64,000 bases of DNA, taken from an uncultured Roseicyclus sp. GTDB taxonomy: Bacteria; Pseudomonadota; Alphaproteobacteria; Rhodobacterales; Rhodobacteraceae. How positions within the stretch are numbered: position 1 is the first letter of the stretch; the number at the start of each line of letters is the position of its first letter. The stretch is taken from NCBI GenBank assembly GCA_937139335.1, contig CAKZPN010000038.1, positions 1 to 64,000 of the forward strand. The letters are read 5' to 3'. A program made the translations under genes and the position numbers. Under the pieces are notes generated by a model, which made no database searches, had not been told where the DNA came from, and saw only the letters and a list, made by a program, of their open reading frames with translations. Below, in pieces: positions 1 through 9,383 of the stretch.

Positions 1-1088
1 GGCAGCGCGCCGGTGGTCAGCAGGCGCAGGTTCTTCTTCGCGGCGAAGATCGCCTTGGCGTCGTCATCGGCGCCGGGCGCGATCACGACCTCGGTGAAGA
101 TCTTCACGATCTCCTCGGCGGTGGCGCCGTCGAGCGTTCCGTTCAACGCCACGATGCCGCCGAAGGCGCTGGTGCGGTCGCAGTCGAAGGCCTTTTGATA
201 CGCCTCGGCCAGCGTTGCGCCGCGCGCCACGCCGCAGGGGTTGGCATGCTTGATGATGGCGCAGGCAGGGCCATCCTCGGGCGCGAATTCCGCCACCAGC
301 TCGAAGGCTGCGTCGGTGTCGTTGATGTTGTTGTAGCTCAGCTCCTTGCCCTGGTGCTGGATCGCGGTCGCGACACCGGGCCGCCCGCTGCCGTCGATGT
401 AGAAGGCAGCGCCCTGATGCGGGTTTTCGCCATAGCGCATGGTCTGCTTCAGCACACCGGCAAAGGCGCGGCGGCGCGGCGTGGCGTCGGCGTGGGCGGT
501 GGCCATCCAGGACGATACGGCCGCGTCATATGCGGCGGTCCGGGCGTATGCGGTGCGCGCCAGCCGCTGCCGGAAGGCGAGCGTGGTGCCGCCGGCCTCC
601 AGCTCTGCCAGCACCTCGGCATAGTCGTCGGTGTCGACCACGACGCTGACGAAGGCATGGTTCTTGGCCGCCGCGCGGATCATCGCGGGGCCGCCGATGT
701 CGATGTTCTCGATGCAGGTGTCGTAGTCCGCGCCCGACGCGAGGGTGGCCTCGAACGGGTAGAGGTTCACCACCAGCAGGTCGATCGCGCCGATGCCATG
801 CGTCTCCATCGCCGCGCGATGCTCGGCGTTGTCGCGCAGCGCGAGCAGCCCGCCATGCACCATCGGGTGCAGCGTCTTGACCCTGCCGTCCATCATCTCG
901 GGAAAGCCCGTGACCTCGGCCACGTCGCGCACCGCAAGCCCCGCCTCGCGCAGCGCCTTGGCGGTGCCGCCGGTCGACAAGAGCTCGACCCCGTGGGCGG
1001 CCAGCGCGGTGGCAAACTCGATCAGCCCGGTCTTGTCGGACACGGAAATCAGCGCGCGGCGCGTCGGCACCTGTTGGGCAGCGGTCAT
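1..1088 (-). CDS. purH: Bifunctional AICAR transformylase / IMP cyclohydrolase (partial, C-terminus beyond window)
   Basis: PurH catalyses the last two steps of IMP synthesis: formylation of AICAR, then ring closure. The gene starts at an ATG at 1088 on the minus strand and stays open to base 1, giving about 362 of the roughly 530 residues normal for the family. The N-terminus reads [20 protein letters not shown], followed by [15 protein letters not shown] and [16 protein letters not shown], which are typical of the MGS-like IMP cyclohydrolase domain. The window cuts inside the AICARFT domain. It lies 16 bases downstream of the heparinase-fold gene and is probably cotranscribed with it and rsmB. 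Confidence 0.96.
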   Translation of the reverse strand, partial: MTAAQQVPTRRALISVSDKTGLIEFATALAAHGVELLSTGGTAKALREAGLAVRDVAEVTGFPEMMDGRVKTLHPMVHGGLLALRDNAEHRAAMETHGIGAIDLLVVNLYPFEATLASGADYDTCIENIDIGGPAMIRAAAKNHAFVSVVVDTDDYAEVLAELEAGGTTLAFRQRLARTAYARTAAYDAAVSSWMATAHADATPRRRAFAGVLKQTMRYGENPHQGAAFYIDGSGRPGVATAIQHQGKELSYNNINDTDAAFELVAEFAPEDGPACAIIKHANPCGVARGATLAEAYQKAFDCDRTSAFGGIVALNGTLDGATAEEIVKIFTEVVIAPGADDDAKAIFAAKKNLRLLTTGAL

Positions 1089-1104
1089 GTCGGGGGAAAT
1101 CCTC

Positions 1105-2862
1105 TCAATCCTCTTGCTCGTCCTCGCCCGGCGCCGGCAGAAGGCCGACCGGGCGGGCAAGCGTCCAGCTCACCGCGCTGCCATAACCGGTCAGCGCGCC
1201 GGTGAGAACGATCTGTTTTGTCGCGCGCGGCTTCACGCGGGCGCTGTCGAGGTAGACCGATGGCTCCAGCGTCAGCTTGGCCTCGCCGCCGTAGCGGAAC
1301 ACCCAGGTCTCGCGGTTGGGCAACTGGATCGAGACGGCGGTGCCGCCCATGTCGATCTCGGCGGCGGCATCAGGGTGCAGGTGAAAACGCACGGCGTAGC
1401 GCAGCCCTTGGTCGCCGGTCAGCCGCGCCAGCACGCGGTCGAGCGTCAGCCGGTCGCGTTCGGTCATCGCCGCCAGCCCGTCCTCGCCGCGCAACAGGCT
1501 ACCGTCGCGGTCCAGTTGCAGCGAACGCAGATGCACCAGCCCGTGGGTCTTGCGCCAGCCGTCATGCGACAGCGCGATGCCTTCGGCGGTCTTCATCTGC
1601 GCTTCCTGCACGTCGACGGTGCCGGGGCCGCTGACGAAATCCTGCCGTTCGGGTTCTTCGTGATGCGCGCCGCGGGCAAGCCGCGCACTGGCGTAGCCCA
1701 GCAGCGACAGGGTGGAATGGCTGGCCGTCGCCCGACCCGCCCGGCGCCAGGCGGCACCAAAGCGGCCGCCCGCACCGCAGGAGACGACGACCGGCTGCCG
1801 CCCGGAGACGAGCTCGAAGGCGAGGGTCGAGGCATGCGCCTCGAAACTGCCCGGCCCCAGCATCGGCGGCGCGGCATCGACGATCAGCGACACCCGCCGC
1901 CCGCCCATCCGCGCATAGCCCATGGCCAGCCCTTTCACGCGCGAAGGCCGCACGTTCGACCGCGCCAGCGCGGCGTCGAGGCGACCGGGCGCGCCACGCC
2001 CGCCGCCCTGCATCCTGACCAGCGTGCCGTCGGCATGGCGCAGGCTGCGCAGCGTCGGCGCGATGCGCAGGATGGCGGTATCGACGGCCGGGTCGGGGGC
2101 CTTGCCGATGTCCTTGAGAATGGCCGCGACCCAGGTGAGCAGGTGAAAGACCTCCAGCAGCTCCTCGGGGTTGCGCGTCACGATCCCGCCGGTGCCGTCG
2201 ATATCCTGCGCGCATTCCTGCGCCAAGGCGCGCAGCGCGGGTTGCAGCGTCGTCTCCAGACCGGTCAGAGCGCAGGCGGAATAGATCAGCCCGGTCAGCG
2301 CCTCGAACCGGGGCAAGCCACGCCGGGTCTGGCGCCAGCGGGCGTGCAACAGCCCGGACTGCCGCGCGAGCACGGCGAAAAAGCGACGCCGGTCCTCGGG
2401 CGTCTGGCCGTTCATCAGGAGGAGCGCGTGGGTGATCAGCCGCATCTGCCGCCGGCCGGTCAGGTCCGGCGTCCAGCCGGGGCCGCGCCCGCGCCCGTAG
2501 CGGCCAAGCCAGCCCGACAGCCAGTCCTGTGCGGTCTTGCGCCCGCCGCCGCCGGGCACGGTGGCCAGGTCGTCGAGCCAGTCGAACCCGTGCAGCGCCT
2601 CGAGGAATGCCTCGTTCGGCGGCGGGATGTCCCAGGGCATGCGGCCCGTGGCCTCCACCAGACGCCCGCCGAGCACGAGGTTGCCCGCCATCAGCTGCCG
2701 CCCGCGCGCCTCGGACCCGGCAAAGCTGGGCTGCGGCTGCCAGATGAAGCCACGGATGCGCGGCCCGGTCAGCCCGGCGCGCCAGACCGCCCAGCGGTCG
2801 GCCATGCGCACGTTGCCGCCGGGGGGCGGAGCGGACGCGTCGCTGTCGGGACTGTCGGACAT
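1105..2862 (-). CDS. Heparinase II/III family protein
   Basis: A 585-residue protein resembling the heparinase II/III-like family, with an alpha-helical toroid in the N-terminal half and a beta-sandwich in the C-terminal half. Proteins of this fold are polysaccharide lyases or catalytically uncertain relatives, and no substrate can be assigned here. The C-terminal half has family-like stretches such as [20 protein letters not shown], then a run of beta-strands ending in an acidic tail. No signal peptide is evident, so a cytoplasmic location is likely. The start at 2862 ([10 protein letters not shown]) was chosen although it lacks a strong ribosome-binding site; MADRWAVW, 19 codons later, is the alternative. 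It sits between rsmB and purH, an arrangement I know from many Rhodobacteraceae. Confidence 0.85.
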   Translation of the reverse strand: MSDSPDSDASAPPPGGNVRMADRWAVWRAGLTGPRIRGFIWQPQPSFAGSEARGRQLMAGNLVLGGRLVEATGRMPWDIPPPNEAFLEALHGFDWLDDLATVPGGGGRKTAQDWLSGWLGRYGRGRGPGWTPDLTGRRQMRLITHALLLMNGQTPEDRRRFFAVLARQSGLLHARWRQTRRGLPRFEALTGLIYSACALTGLETTLQPALRALAQECAQDIDGTGGIVTRNPEELLEVFHLLTWVAAILKDIGKAPDPAVDTAILRIAPTLRSLRHADGTLVRMQGGGRGAPGRLDAALARSNVRPSRVKGLAMGYARMGGRRVSLIVDAAPPMLGPGSFEAHASTLAFELVSGRQPVVVSCGAGGRFGAAWRRAGRATASHSTLSLLGYASARLARGAHHEEPERQDFVSGPGTVDVQEAQMKTAEGIALSHDGWRKTHGLVHLRSLQLDRDGSLLRGEDGLAAMTERDRLTLDRVLARLTGDQGLRYAVRFHLHPDAAAEIDMGGTAVSIQLPNRETWVFRYGGEAKLTLEPSVYLDSARVKPRATKQIVLTGALTGYGSAVSWTLARPVGLLPAPGEDEQED

Positions 2863-2936
2863 GGGGCGGTGACTGCTCGATCCGGGGTTTGAAGGGCCGG
2901 TTTTGCGGTGCAGGATACGCGCCCGCAGGCGCGGTG

Positions 2937-4187
2937 TCACGATCGGGTGAGGGCGGCCATGTAAAACCCGTCGATCCCGCCGATGTCCGGCCGGAAATCC
3001 GGGCGCAGGCGCAGGCCGCCTTCGGGGCTTTGCCAAGTGGCATCGCCACCCAAGGCGGTCGCGTCGGCGGGAATGACCTGAAGCCCCTCGTGGCGCTTGA
3101 TGGCGGCGGTGATCTGATGTTCGCCCTCCACCGGCAGGAGCGAGCAGGTGCAGAACACCAGCCGCCCGCCGGGGGCGAGCAGGGTGAGCGCGTGGTCGAT
3201 CAGGCGCATCTGCAGCCGGGTCAGCGGCTCCACCTCGGTCCATTGCTTCACATGCGGCAGGTCGGGGTGGCGGCGGATCGTGCCCGTGGCGGTGCAGGGC
3301 GCGTCGAGCAGGATCGCGTCATACGGGCCGCCCGCGTGGTCGAAGGCGTCGTCCACGATCAGTTCGGCGGTCAGCCCGGTGCGGGCGAGGTTCTGCTTCA
3401 CGCGGGACATGCGCGGGCCGGACAGGTCCACCGCCGTCACAAGGGCGCCCATCGCGGCCAGCTGCATCGTCTTGCCGCCGGGCGCGGCGCAGAGGTCGAG
3501 AACGCGAGCGCCCGCCACGTCGCCCAGCAGGCGCGCGGGCAGGGCGGCGGCGGCATCCTGCACCCAGAACCCGCCGCTGTCGTAGCCGGGCAGGGCGGTG
3601 ATCTGCGTGCCGGGGGCTACCCGAAGGCTGCCTGTGGGCAGGCGCAGCGCGCCGCGCAGGTCGAGGGTGACGCCCGGCTTCACGGTCAGGTCGATCGGTG
3701 GCAGCGGCACATGTGCGGCCTCGATCGCGCGCAACGCTTCGATGCCGTGGCGTTTCTTGACCGGGCCGCCGATCCAGCCGGGAAGCTGCTGCGGCGGCAG
3801 GTCTGCGAAGCGCTCCGGCCCCTCGACCGCGACCTTTCGCAGGACCGCGTTGATCATCCCCGCCATCCGCGCGGTGCCCTTGTTGCGCTTGGCCATGGTC
3901 ACCGCACTGTCGACGACGCCATGGGCATCCTCGCCCGCCACCAGCAGCTCGGCGGCGGCGAGGCGCAGGATCAGCAGCGCGGGCAGATGCGGCTTGCGGT
4001 CGAGATAGGGCGCGATGCATGCGTCGAGCAGGTCGAGGTGGCGCAGCGTGAGCGATACCAGCCGCCCGGCGCGCGCCTGATCGGCCGGGGCCAGCCGCGT
4101 ATCGGCTGGCAGATGCGCCAGCATCCGCCCCTCGCGCAGCACCCAGTGGAGTGCGTTCACCGCCGCCTGTCTCGCCTCGAGCCCCAT
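2937..4187 (-). CDS. rsmB: RsmB/NOP-family RNA (cytosine-5)-methyltransferase
   Basis: A 416-residue protein with an N-terminal NusB-like RNA-binding region (about residues 1-135) and a C-terminal Rossmann methyltransferase domain. The SAM-binding motif DLCAAPGGKT, the catalytic LDAPCTATGTIRRHPD (PC motif) and the second cysteine in FCTCS are all present, as expected for m5C RNA methyltransferases that use two cysteines. RsmB methylates 16S rRNA at C967 in E. coli; the exact target here is inferred. The ATG at 4187 has an AGG-rich leader (AAGGGCAGGTCC). It heads the rsmB-heparinase-purH series and is divergent from the DUF1674 gene. Confidence 0.93.
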   Translation of the reverse strand: MGLEARQAAVNALHWVLREGRMLAHLPADTRLAPADQARAGRLVSLTLRHLDLLDACIAPYLDRKPHLPALLILRLAAAELLVAGEDAHGVVDSAVTMAKRNKGTARMAGMINAVLRKVAVEGPERFADLPPQQLPGWIGGPVKKRHGIEALRAIEAAHVPLPPIDLTVKPGVTLDLRGALRLPTGSLRVAPGTQITALPGYDSGGFWVQDAAAALPARLLGDVAGARVLDLCAAPGGKTMQLAAMGALVTAVDLSGPRMSRVKQNLARTGLTAELIVDDAFDHAGGPYDAILLDAPCTATGTIRRHPDLPHVKQWTEVEPLTRLQMRLIDHALTLLAPGGRLVFCTCSLLPVEGEHQITAAIKRHEGLQVIPADATALGGDATWQSPEGGLRLRPDFRPDIGGIDGFYMAALTRS

Positions 4188-4255
4188 GGACCTGCCCTTG
4201 TTCCTGAAGCCCCGCCGCGTATATCACGAGGGCAGCCGCGACAAGGAGGTCCAGA

Positions 4256-4447
4256 ATGTCCGATCAGCCCGAGGCCCGCGACCTGTCCCACTTGCCCCCC
4301 GAAGCGCAGCGCGCGCTGGCCGAGGCGGAGGCGCGGCGGACGGCGCAAAAGGCGCAGGATCTGCCCGTGGAACTGGGTGGTCGCGACGGGCCGGAGCCCG
4401 TGCGCTACGGCGACTGGGAGAAGAAGGGGATCGCGGTCGATTTCTGA
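4256..4447 (+). CDS. DUF1674 / SDHAF4-like small protein
   Basis: A 63-residue protein whose C-terminus, RYGDWEKKGIAVDF, matches the conserved end of the DUF1674 family. The mitochondrial member SDHAF4 assists flavinylated succinate dehydrogenase assembly. The bacterial function is usually inferred from that relationship. The N-terminal half is charged and low in complexity, as in other members. An AAGGAGG ribosome-binding site lies just before the ATG. It stands alone, divergent from rsmB and convergent with the small exported protein at 4492-4869. Confidence 0.9.
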   Translation: MSDQPEARDLSHLPPEAQRALAEAEARRTAQKAQDLPVELGGRDGPEPVRYGDWEKKGIAVDF

Positions 4448-4449
4448 GC

Positions 4450-4490
4450 GCGGTGGTGCGCCTGAAGGCGCAGCCTACGGGGTGTGTCCC
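4450..4490. repeat. Candidate dispersed intergenic palindrome
   Basis: The gap between the convergent genes holds GCGCC-TGAA-GGCGC followed by a CCTACGGGGTG-like sequence. From memory this resembles a short palindromic element scattered between genes in Rhodobacteraceae genomes. Only this copy is clear in the window, so the repeat status needs a genome-wide search. It may also act as a weak bidirectional terminator. Confidence 0.3.
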
Positions 4491-4491
4491 G

Positions 4492-4869
4492 TCACTGCAG
4501 CGACAGGTCCGCCGACATACCCGCGCCCTGATCCGAGGTGAAGCGCAGCGTGTCGCCACTTTCCTGCACGAGCTGGCAATTGTAACCCAGATCGTCGCCG
4601 TTCCAGAACAGATCGCGGCAGAAATAGCCGCCCTGCCAGGTCCAGTCGCCCGTCACCGGCGCGCCGAAGGCCCGGCCCTCGATCTCGCCCTGTGGTGTGA
4701 CGGTGAGCCGGATGCCCAGCCGCCGCAACTCGCGACCCGAGATCAGCGTCACGAAACGGTCGGCGCTGTCGATCACGCGAAATTCTTCGGCCGCCAGCGG
4801 TTCGGCAACGCCAAGACTCAGGATGGCGCCGGCCAGCACCGAAGAAAGGGTAAATTGGGTCCGCAGCAT
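4492..4869 (-). CDS. Small exported protein next to dapB (function unknown)
   Basis: About 125 residues starting MLRTQFTLSSVLAGAILSL, with a signal peptide that probably ends near LAAEEFRV. The mature part contains TGDWTWQGGYFCRDLFWNG, LGYNCQLVQ and FTSDQGAG; its two cysteines could form a disulfide in the periplasm. The ATG at 4869 was preferred over one eight codons upstream because GGGAGAG lies at ribosome-binding distance. Relatives in Rhodobacteraceae often carry the name dihydrodipicolinate reductase, which I consider an annotation carried over from the neighbouring dapB, since no nucleotide-binding motif is present. It lies 72 bases downstream of dapB. Confidence 0.75.
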   Translation of the reverse strand: MLRTQFTLSSVLAGAILSLGVAEPLAAEEFRVIDSADRFVTLISGRELRRLGIRLTVTPQGEIEGRAFGAPVTGDWTWQGGYFCRDLFWNGDDLGYNCQLVQESGDTLRFTSDQGAGMSADLSLQ

Positions 4870-4941
4870 GTCCGGCTCTCCCGTTCGCTCCACACGACGG
4901 AGCGACCTAGAGAGGCGGACCCGGAAATCAAGCGACAGGCG

Positions 4942-5754
4942 TCACGCCAGCCCCAGAACGCTCATCATCGAGTAATGGCCCGGCGCCTTGCCCTGCCCCC
5001 AGAGTGCGGCCTTGAGCGCGCCGCGGGCGAAAATCGCGCGGTCGGTGGCGACGTGGCGGAGCACGATGCGCTCGCCCGCGCCGGCGAAAATCACGTCATG
5101 CTCGCCCACAATGTCGCCGCCGCGGATGGCGGAAAACCCGATGTCGCCGCGGGTGCGTGCGCCGGTCATGCCATCGCGCCCGCGGTCGGACACCTCCGAC
5201 AGCTCCACGCCGCGCCCGCGCGCGACCGCCTCGCCCAGCATCAGCGCGGTGCCGGACGGCGCGTCGACCTTGTGGCGATGGTGCGCCTCCACGATCTCCA
5301 CGTCGAAATCGGCGTCGAGGGCGTGGGCGACTTCCTGCGCCAGCCGGGTCAGCAGGTTGACGCCGAGGCTCATGTTGCCGGCCCGCACGATCACCGCATG
5401 GCGGGCGGCGGCGTCGAGCGCGGCGATGTCCGCGTCGCTGAGGCCCGTAGTCCCGATCACATGGACGCAGCGCGCCTGCGCGGTCAGCTGGGCATGCGCC
5501 AGCGTCGCCTCGGGCGTGGTGAAGTCGATCACGGCCTGCGCCCGGACGATCAGGTCGAGCGGGTCGTCGTGGACCATCACGCCGGTTTTCGCGCCGCCCA
5601 TCGCGAGGCCGAGGTCCTGCCCGATCCACGCATGTCCGGGCCGTTCTGTGACGCCGATCAGGTGCGCCTTGTCCGAGGCGTTCACCGTCTCGATCAGCAT
5701 CTGCCCCATGCGGCCCGAGGCGCCCATTACCGCGATGCCCACGCTGTCCGTCAT
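4942..5754 (-). CDS. dapB: 4-hydroxy-tetrahydrodipicolinate reductase
   Basis: DapB reduces 4-hydroxy-tetrahydrodipicolinate with NAD(P)H in lysine and diaminopimelate synthesis. The 270-residue product has the N-terminal dinucleotide motif [40 protein letters not shown], and the signature [20 protein letters not shown], which includes the catalytic histidine and the substrate-binding KVDAPSGT segment. Start 5754 was chosen because GGAGGG sits seven bases upstream; an ATG five codons earlier has no such site. It is divergent from rbfA. Confidence 0.97.
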   Translation of the reverse strand: MTDSVGIAVMGASGRMGQMLIETVNASDKAHLIGVTERPGHAWIGQDLGLAMGGAKTGVMVHDDPLDLIVRAQAVIDFTTPEATLAHAQLTAQARCVHVIGTTGLSDADIAALDAAARHAVIVRAGNMSLGVNLLTRLAQEVAHALDADFDVEIVEAHHRHKVDAPSGTALMLGEAVARGRGVELSEVSDRGRDGMTGARTRGDIGFSAIRGGDIVGEHDVIFAGAGERIVLRHVATDRAIFARGALKAALWGQGKAPGHYSMMSVLGLA

Positions 5755-5873
5755 GCCTGAACCCTCCATCCGACGCGCCCGCTGATAGCGGAACCTGGCG
5801 CTCGCGGAAAGCGGTCGCTTGCGGGGTGGGCCTGCATCTCCTAAGTCCGGGGCAGGGAAAGGACGGCATCACC

Positions 5874-6290
5874 ATGGCAAAGACCCGGCATTCCGAGGGC
5901 TCCGGCCCGTCGCAGCGGCAGCTTCGCGTGGGCGAACTGATCCGGCGCACGCTGTCTTCCGTGCTGTCGCGCGGCGACGTGCATGACCCGGAACTGAACG
6001 CCATGTCGATCACCGTGGGCGAGGTGCGCACCTCGCCCGACCTCAAGATCGCGACGGTCTACGTGATGCCGCTTGGCGGCGGGCGGCGCGAGGACGCGAT
6101 CCAGGCGCTGAGCCGCAACCGGGGCGAACTGCGCCGGGCCATCATGCGCGACATGACGCTGAAATACGCGCCCGACCTGCGGTTCCTGATCGACGAGACC
6201 TTCGACCGGATGGACGAGACCCGTGCCCTCTTCGATCGCGACGACGTGCGCCGCGACCTCGCGGAGGATGACGCGGAGGAGGAGGAATGA
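5874..6290 (+). CDS. rbfA: Ribosome-binding factor A
   Basis: A 138-residue member of the RbfA family, which helps 16S rRNA 5' end maturation and late 30S assembly. Recognisable segments are [40 protein letters not shown] and [20 protein letters not shown], followed by an acidic C-terminal tail common in alphaproteobacteria. The ATG at 5874 has GGAAAGGA upstream. Its stop overlaps the next start by four bases, so it is translationally coupled to the phosphodiester glycosidase gene and lies in one operon with truB. Confidence 0.95.
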   Translation: MAKTRHSEGSGPSQRQLRVGELIRRTLSSVLSRGDVHDPELNAMSITVGEVRTSPDLKIATVYVMPLGGGRREDAIQALSRNRGELRRAIMRDMTLKYAPDLRFLIDETFDRMDETRALFDRDDVRRDLAEDDAEEEE

Positions 6291-7024
6291 TCCGCGCGCT
6301 CGCCCTGGTGTTCGGGCTGGCGGGGACGCCGGCGCTGGCCTGCGAGACCGTGATGTTCGACGGCGCACCCTTCACCGCCTGCCAGATCGACCTGACGCAG
6401 GAAGACGTACGGCTGTTCCTGCGCGACCCCGAGGGCATGATCTATGGCAGCTTCGGCCGGGTCGAGCAGGGGTTGCCGCCGGGCAAGCGTCTGGGCATCG
6501 CGATGAATGCGGGCATGTTCCACGAGGACCGCGCGCCCGTCGGCCACTACGTCGAGAACGGGGTGGAGGAGATGCGCGTCATCACCTCGGACGGGCCGGG
6601 CAACTTCGGGCTCTTGCCCAACGGGGTCCTGTGCCTGACCGACGTCGGCGCGCGGATCATCGAAAGCCGCGCCTTCGCCGAGAACCCGCCCGAGTGCCGC
6701 GATGCGACGCAATCTGGGCCGATGCTGGTGATCGACGGCGAGCTGCACCCGCGCTTCGTGCCGAACGGATCGAGCCGGAACATCCGCAACGGCGTGGGCG
6801 TGGACGAGAGCGGGCAGAATCTGCACCTCGTCATCTCGGACGTGCCGGTGAACTTCCACCATTTCGCGCGGTTCTTCCGCGATCATCTTGGCGTGCCGAA
6901 CGCGCTTTACTTCGACGGGCGGGTGTCGCGGCTTTATGCACCCGACATCGGGCGGGCCGACATCGGGCTGCCGGTTGGGCCCATCATCGGCACGGTGGTT
7001 GACGCGGCCCCGGCAGACGGGTAG
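6287..7024 (+). CDS. Phosphodiester glycosidase family (DUF2233) exported protein
   Basis: A 245-residue protein with a short signal peptide ([18 protein letters not shown], mature end near CETVMF) and the NAGPA/DUF2233 fold. Conserved parts include [47 protein letters not shown] and [14 protein letters not shown]. Family members cleave phosphodiester-linked sugars or are uncharacterised envelope proteins; the substrate here is unknown. The start overlaps the rbfA stop (ATGA), and truB follows 33 bases later, so it is embedded in an RNA and ribosome maturation operon without an obvious functional link. Confidence 0.86.
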   Translation: MIRALALVFGLAGTPALACETVMFDGAPFTACQIDLTQEDVRLFLRDPEGMIYGSFGRVEQGLPPGKRLGIAMNAGMFHEDRAPVGHYVENGVEEMRVITSDGPGNFGLLPNGVLCLTDVGARIIESRAFAENPPECRDATQSGPMLVIDGELHPRFVPNGSSRNIRNGVGVDESGQNLHLVISDVPVNFHHFARFFRDHLGVPNALYFDGRVSRLYAPDIGRADIGLPVGPIIGTVVDAAPADG

Positions 7025-7057
7025 CTCGCCGGTCTTTCGAGAGGACGGGAGCGGATC

Positions 7058-7963
7058 ATGGGGCGGAGTCGCAAGGGGCGTGACGTGTCGGGCTGGCTTC
7101 TGGTCGACAAGCCGGCTGGCATGACCTCCACCGCCGTCGTGAACAAGGTGCGCTGGGCCTTCGAGGCGAAGAAGGCGGGGCACGCCGGCACGCTTGACCC
7201 CGATGCCACCGGCATGTTGCCGATCGCGCTGGGCGAGGCGACCAAGACCATCGCCTATCTGGGCGAGGCGCTGAAGGGCTATGATTTCACCGCCCGCTGG
7301 GGGGCTGCCACAACCACCGACGATGCCGAGGGCGCGGTGATCGCGACCTCCGAGGGTCGCCCGACGGAGGATCAGATCCGCGCGGCGCTGCCGCAGTTCA
7401 TCGGCGACATCCGCCAGGTGCCGCCGCAGTTCTCAGCCGTGAAGGTCGATGGCGAGCGCGCCTATGACATCGCGCGCGGCGGCGAGACGATGGAGCTGGA
7501 GGCGCGCGACCTGCATGTCGATGCGCTGAAGCTGGTGGCGATGCCCGATGCCCACCACGCAGTGCTGCATTTCGTCTGCGGCTCGGGCGGCTATGTCCGG
7601 GCGATCGCGCGCGATCTGGGCGAAAGCCTCGGCTGTCTCGGCCATGTCCTGCGGCTCCGCCGCACCTGGGTCGGGCCCTTCGACGTCGAGGATGCGGTGA
7701 GCATGGACAGGGTCGAGGCGCTGGCCCGCACGCCCGAGATCGACGCGCTGCTGAAGCCGGTGGCGATGGCGCTCTGCGATCTGCCCGAGTTGCGCGCGAC
7801 CGAGGCCGGCGCCGCGCGGCTCAGGAACGGCAATCCGGGGCAGGTGCTGCCCGGCGCGGCGGAGTACGGCGACATGGCCTGGGCCTCGTTCCAGGATCAG
7901 CCGGTCGCGGTGGGGCGGCTGCGCGGCAGCGAACTGCATCCCGAGCGGGTGTTCAACCTGTGA
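7058..7963 (+). CDS. truB: tRNA pseudouridine(55) synthase
   Basis: TruB converts U55 to pseudouridine in the T-loop of tRNAs. The 301-residue protein has [13 protein letters not shown] at the N-terminus and the catalytic motif [12 protein letters not shown], with Asp47 as nucleophile. Further segments [20 protein letters not shown] and [15 protein letters not shown] also fit the family. It is the third gene of the rbfA operon and ends 13 bases before the DUF1643 gene. Confidence 0.97.
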   Translation: MGRSRKGRDVSGWLLVDKPAGMTSTAVVNKVRWAFEAKKAGHAGTLDPDATGMLPIALGEATKTIAYLGEALKGYDFTARWGAATTTDDAEGAVIATSEGRPTEDQIRAALPQFIGDIRQVPPQFSAVKVDGERAYDIARGGETMELEARDLHVDALKLVAMPDAHHAVLHFVCGSGGYVRAIARDLGESLGCLGHVLRLRRTWVGPFDVEDAVSMDRVEALARTPEIDALLKPVAMALCDLPELRATEAGAARLRNGNPGQVLPGAAEYGDMAWASFQDQPVAVGRLRGSELHPERVFNL

Positions 7964-7976
7964 TCCGGGGCGCCCC

Positions 7977-8495
7977 ATGATCACGCGGCTTCATCAGAAG
8001 GGCGACGCGGCCTCCATCGCGGAATATTCCGATTGCGAGGCCTATCGCTACACGCTCACGCGGGTGTGGGAGCCGGGCGGGGACAAGGCGCTGTTCATCA
8101 TGCTCAATCCCTCGACCGCGACCGAGGTGCAGAACGACCCCACGGTAGAACGTTGCGAACGCCGCGCGCGGACGCTGGGGTTCGGCGCGTTCCGGGTGCT
8201 GAACATCTTCGCCTTCCGCGCCACCGATCCGCGGGTGATGCGGGCCGTCGCCGACCCGGTGGGGCCGGGCAATGATGCCGCAATCCTCGGTTCGCTCGAC
8301 TGGGCCGACCGGGTGATCTGCGCCTGGGGCACGCATGGAGCGTTCATGGATCGGGGCCCGGAGGTGGAGGCGATGCTGCGGGACGCGAACGTACCACTCC
8401 ATCACCTCGGGCTCAGCAAGGCGGGGCATCCAAAGCATCCGCTCTACATCGGCTACGGGGTGCAACCGGAGGTGTGGGTGGATGTCGGGGATTGA
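7977..8495 (+). CDS. DUF1643 domain-containing protein
   Basis: A 172-residue cytoplasmic protein of the DUF1643 family. Hallmarks are FIMLNPSTATEVQNDPTVER, RVLNIFAFRATDP and VICAWGTHG. Its biochemical role is not established. It follows truB by 13 bases, and its stop lies inside the first codons of the next gene, so these genes are probably expressed together. Confidence 0.88.
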   Translation: MITRLHQKGDAASIAEYSDCEAYRYTLTRVWEPGGDKALFIMLNPSTATEVQNDPTVERCERRARTLGFGAFRVLNIFAFRATDPRVMRAVADPVGPGNDAAILGSLDWADRVICAWGTHGAFMDRGPEVEAMLRDANVPLHHLGLSKAGHPKHPLYIGYGVQPEVWVDVGD

Positions 8496-9375
8496 GGGCT
8501 TCACCCGGTCGAATGTGGCGACCAATGGCATCAACCTGTCAGTTCATCGCGGCGGCAGTGGACCGGCGCTGATCCTGCTGCACGGCTATCCGCAGACCCA
8601 CATGGCCTGGCACCGCGTGGCGCCGCAGCTGGCGCGGCACTTCGACGTGATCGTGCCCGACCTGCGCGGTTATGGCGACAGCGATGTGCCGCCGAACGAC
8701 GCCGGAAACCACGCCTATTCCAAGCGCGAGATGGCGCGCGACATCATGGGGTTGATGGACGCGCTGGGCCTCGCGCGCGCCCATGTCATCGGCCACGACC
8801 GGGGCGCGCGGGTGGCCTACAGGATGGCGCTGGACCACCCCGAACGGGTGGACCGGCTGGGGATCGTGGAGATCGTTCCGACGGGCGATTTCTGGGCGGC
8901 GTGGACGGCCGACCTGGCTTTGAAGGCCTATCACTGGACCTTTCTCGCGCAGCCATCGCCCCTACCCGAAACGCTGATCGCGGCGGACGGACCCGGCTAC
9001 ATCGACCGCACGCTGGCAAGCTGGACCAAGGCCGGCGACCTCTCCGCTTTCGCGCCCGGGGCGCTGGCGAGCTACCGCAGGCAGGCGGCCGATCCGGCGC
9101 GGGTGGCGGCGATGTGCAACGATTATCGCGCGGGGGCCACCATCGACCGCGCACTGGACGAGGCCGACCGCGTGGCGGGCAACCGGATCGCCGCGCCGCT
9201 CCGCTTCGTCTGGGCACAGGATGGCTTTCCCGCGCGCACCGGCGACCCGCTGGGGATCTGGCGACGTTGGGCCGAGGACGTGAGCGGGACCGAGATCGTC
9301 GGCTGCGGCCATTTCGCGATGGAGGAGGCGCCGGAGGCATTCCTCGACGCGATGCTCCCGCATTTCCTCGGCTGA
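8482..9375 (+). CDS. Alpha/beta hydrolase, fluoroacetate (haloacetate) dehalogenase-like
   Basis: A 297-residue alpha/beta hydrolase very similar along its length to fluoroacetate dehalogenases, as I remember the Rhodopseudomonas enzyme RPA1163. The nucleophile Asp106 lies in GHDRGARVAYR, with the carboxylate-binding Arg107 and Arg110. His151-Trp152 (YHWTFLAQP) and Tyr215 (NDYRAG) match the halide pocket, and His277 (GCGHFAMEE) the general base. The second acid, Asp in characterised members, appears as Glu130 (VEIVPT). These enzymes release fluoride or chloride from 2-haloacetates in the cytoplasm. The ATG at 8482 overlaps the preceding gene's end by 14 bases. Whether it defluorinates cannot be told from sequence. 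Confidence 0.85.
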   Translation: MSGIEGFTRSNVATNGINLSVHRGGSGPALILLHGYPQTHMAWHRVAPQLARHFDVIVPDLRGYGDSDVPPNDAGNHAYSKREMARDIMGLMDALGLARAHVIGHDRGARVAYRMALDHPERVDRLGIVEIVPTGDFWAAWTADLALKAYHWTFLAQPSPLPETLIAADGPGYIDRTLASWTKAGDLSAFAPGALASYRRQAADPARVAAMCNDYRAGATIDRALDEADRVAGNRIAAPLRFVWAQDGFPARTGDPLGIWRRWAEDVSGTEIVGCGHFAMEEAPEAFLDAMLPHFLG

Positions 9376-9383
9376 GCGCCGGG

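Noticed and set aside
4492..4869. Naming the small exported protein a dihydrodipicolinate reductase
   Set aside because: It has a signal peptide and no nucleotide-binding motif, and the true dapB is the adjacent gene.
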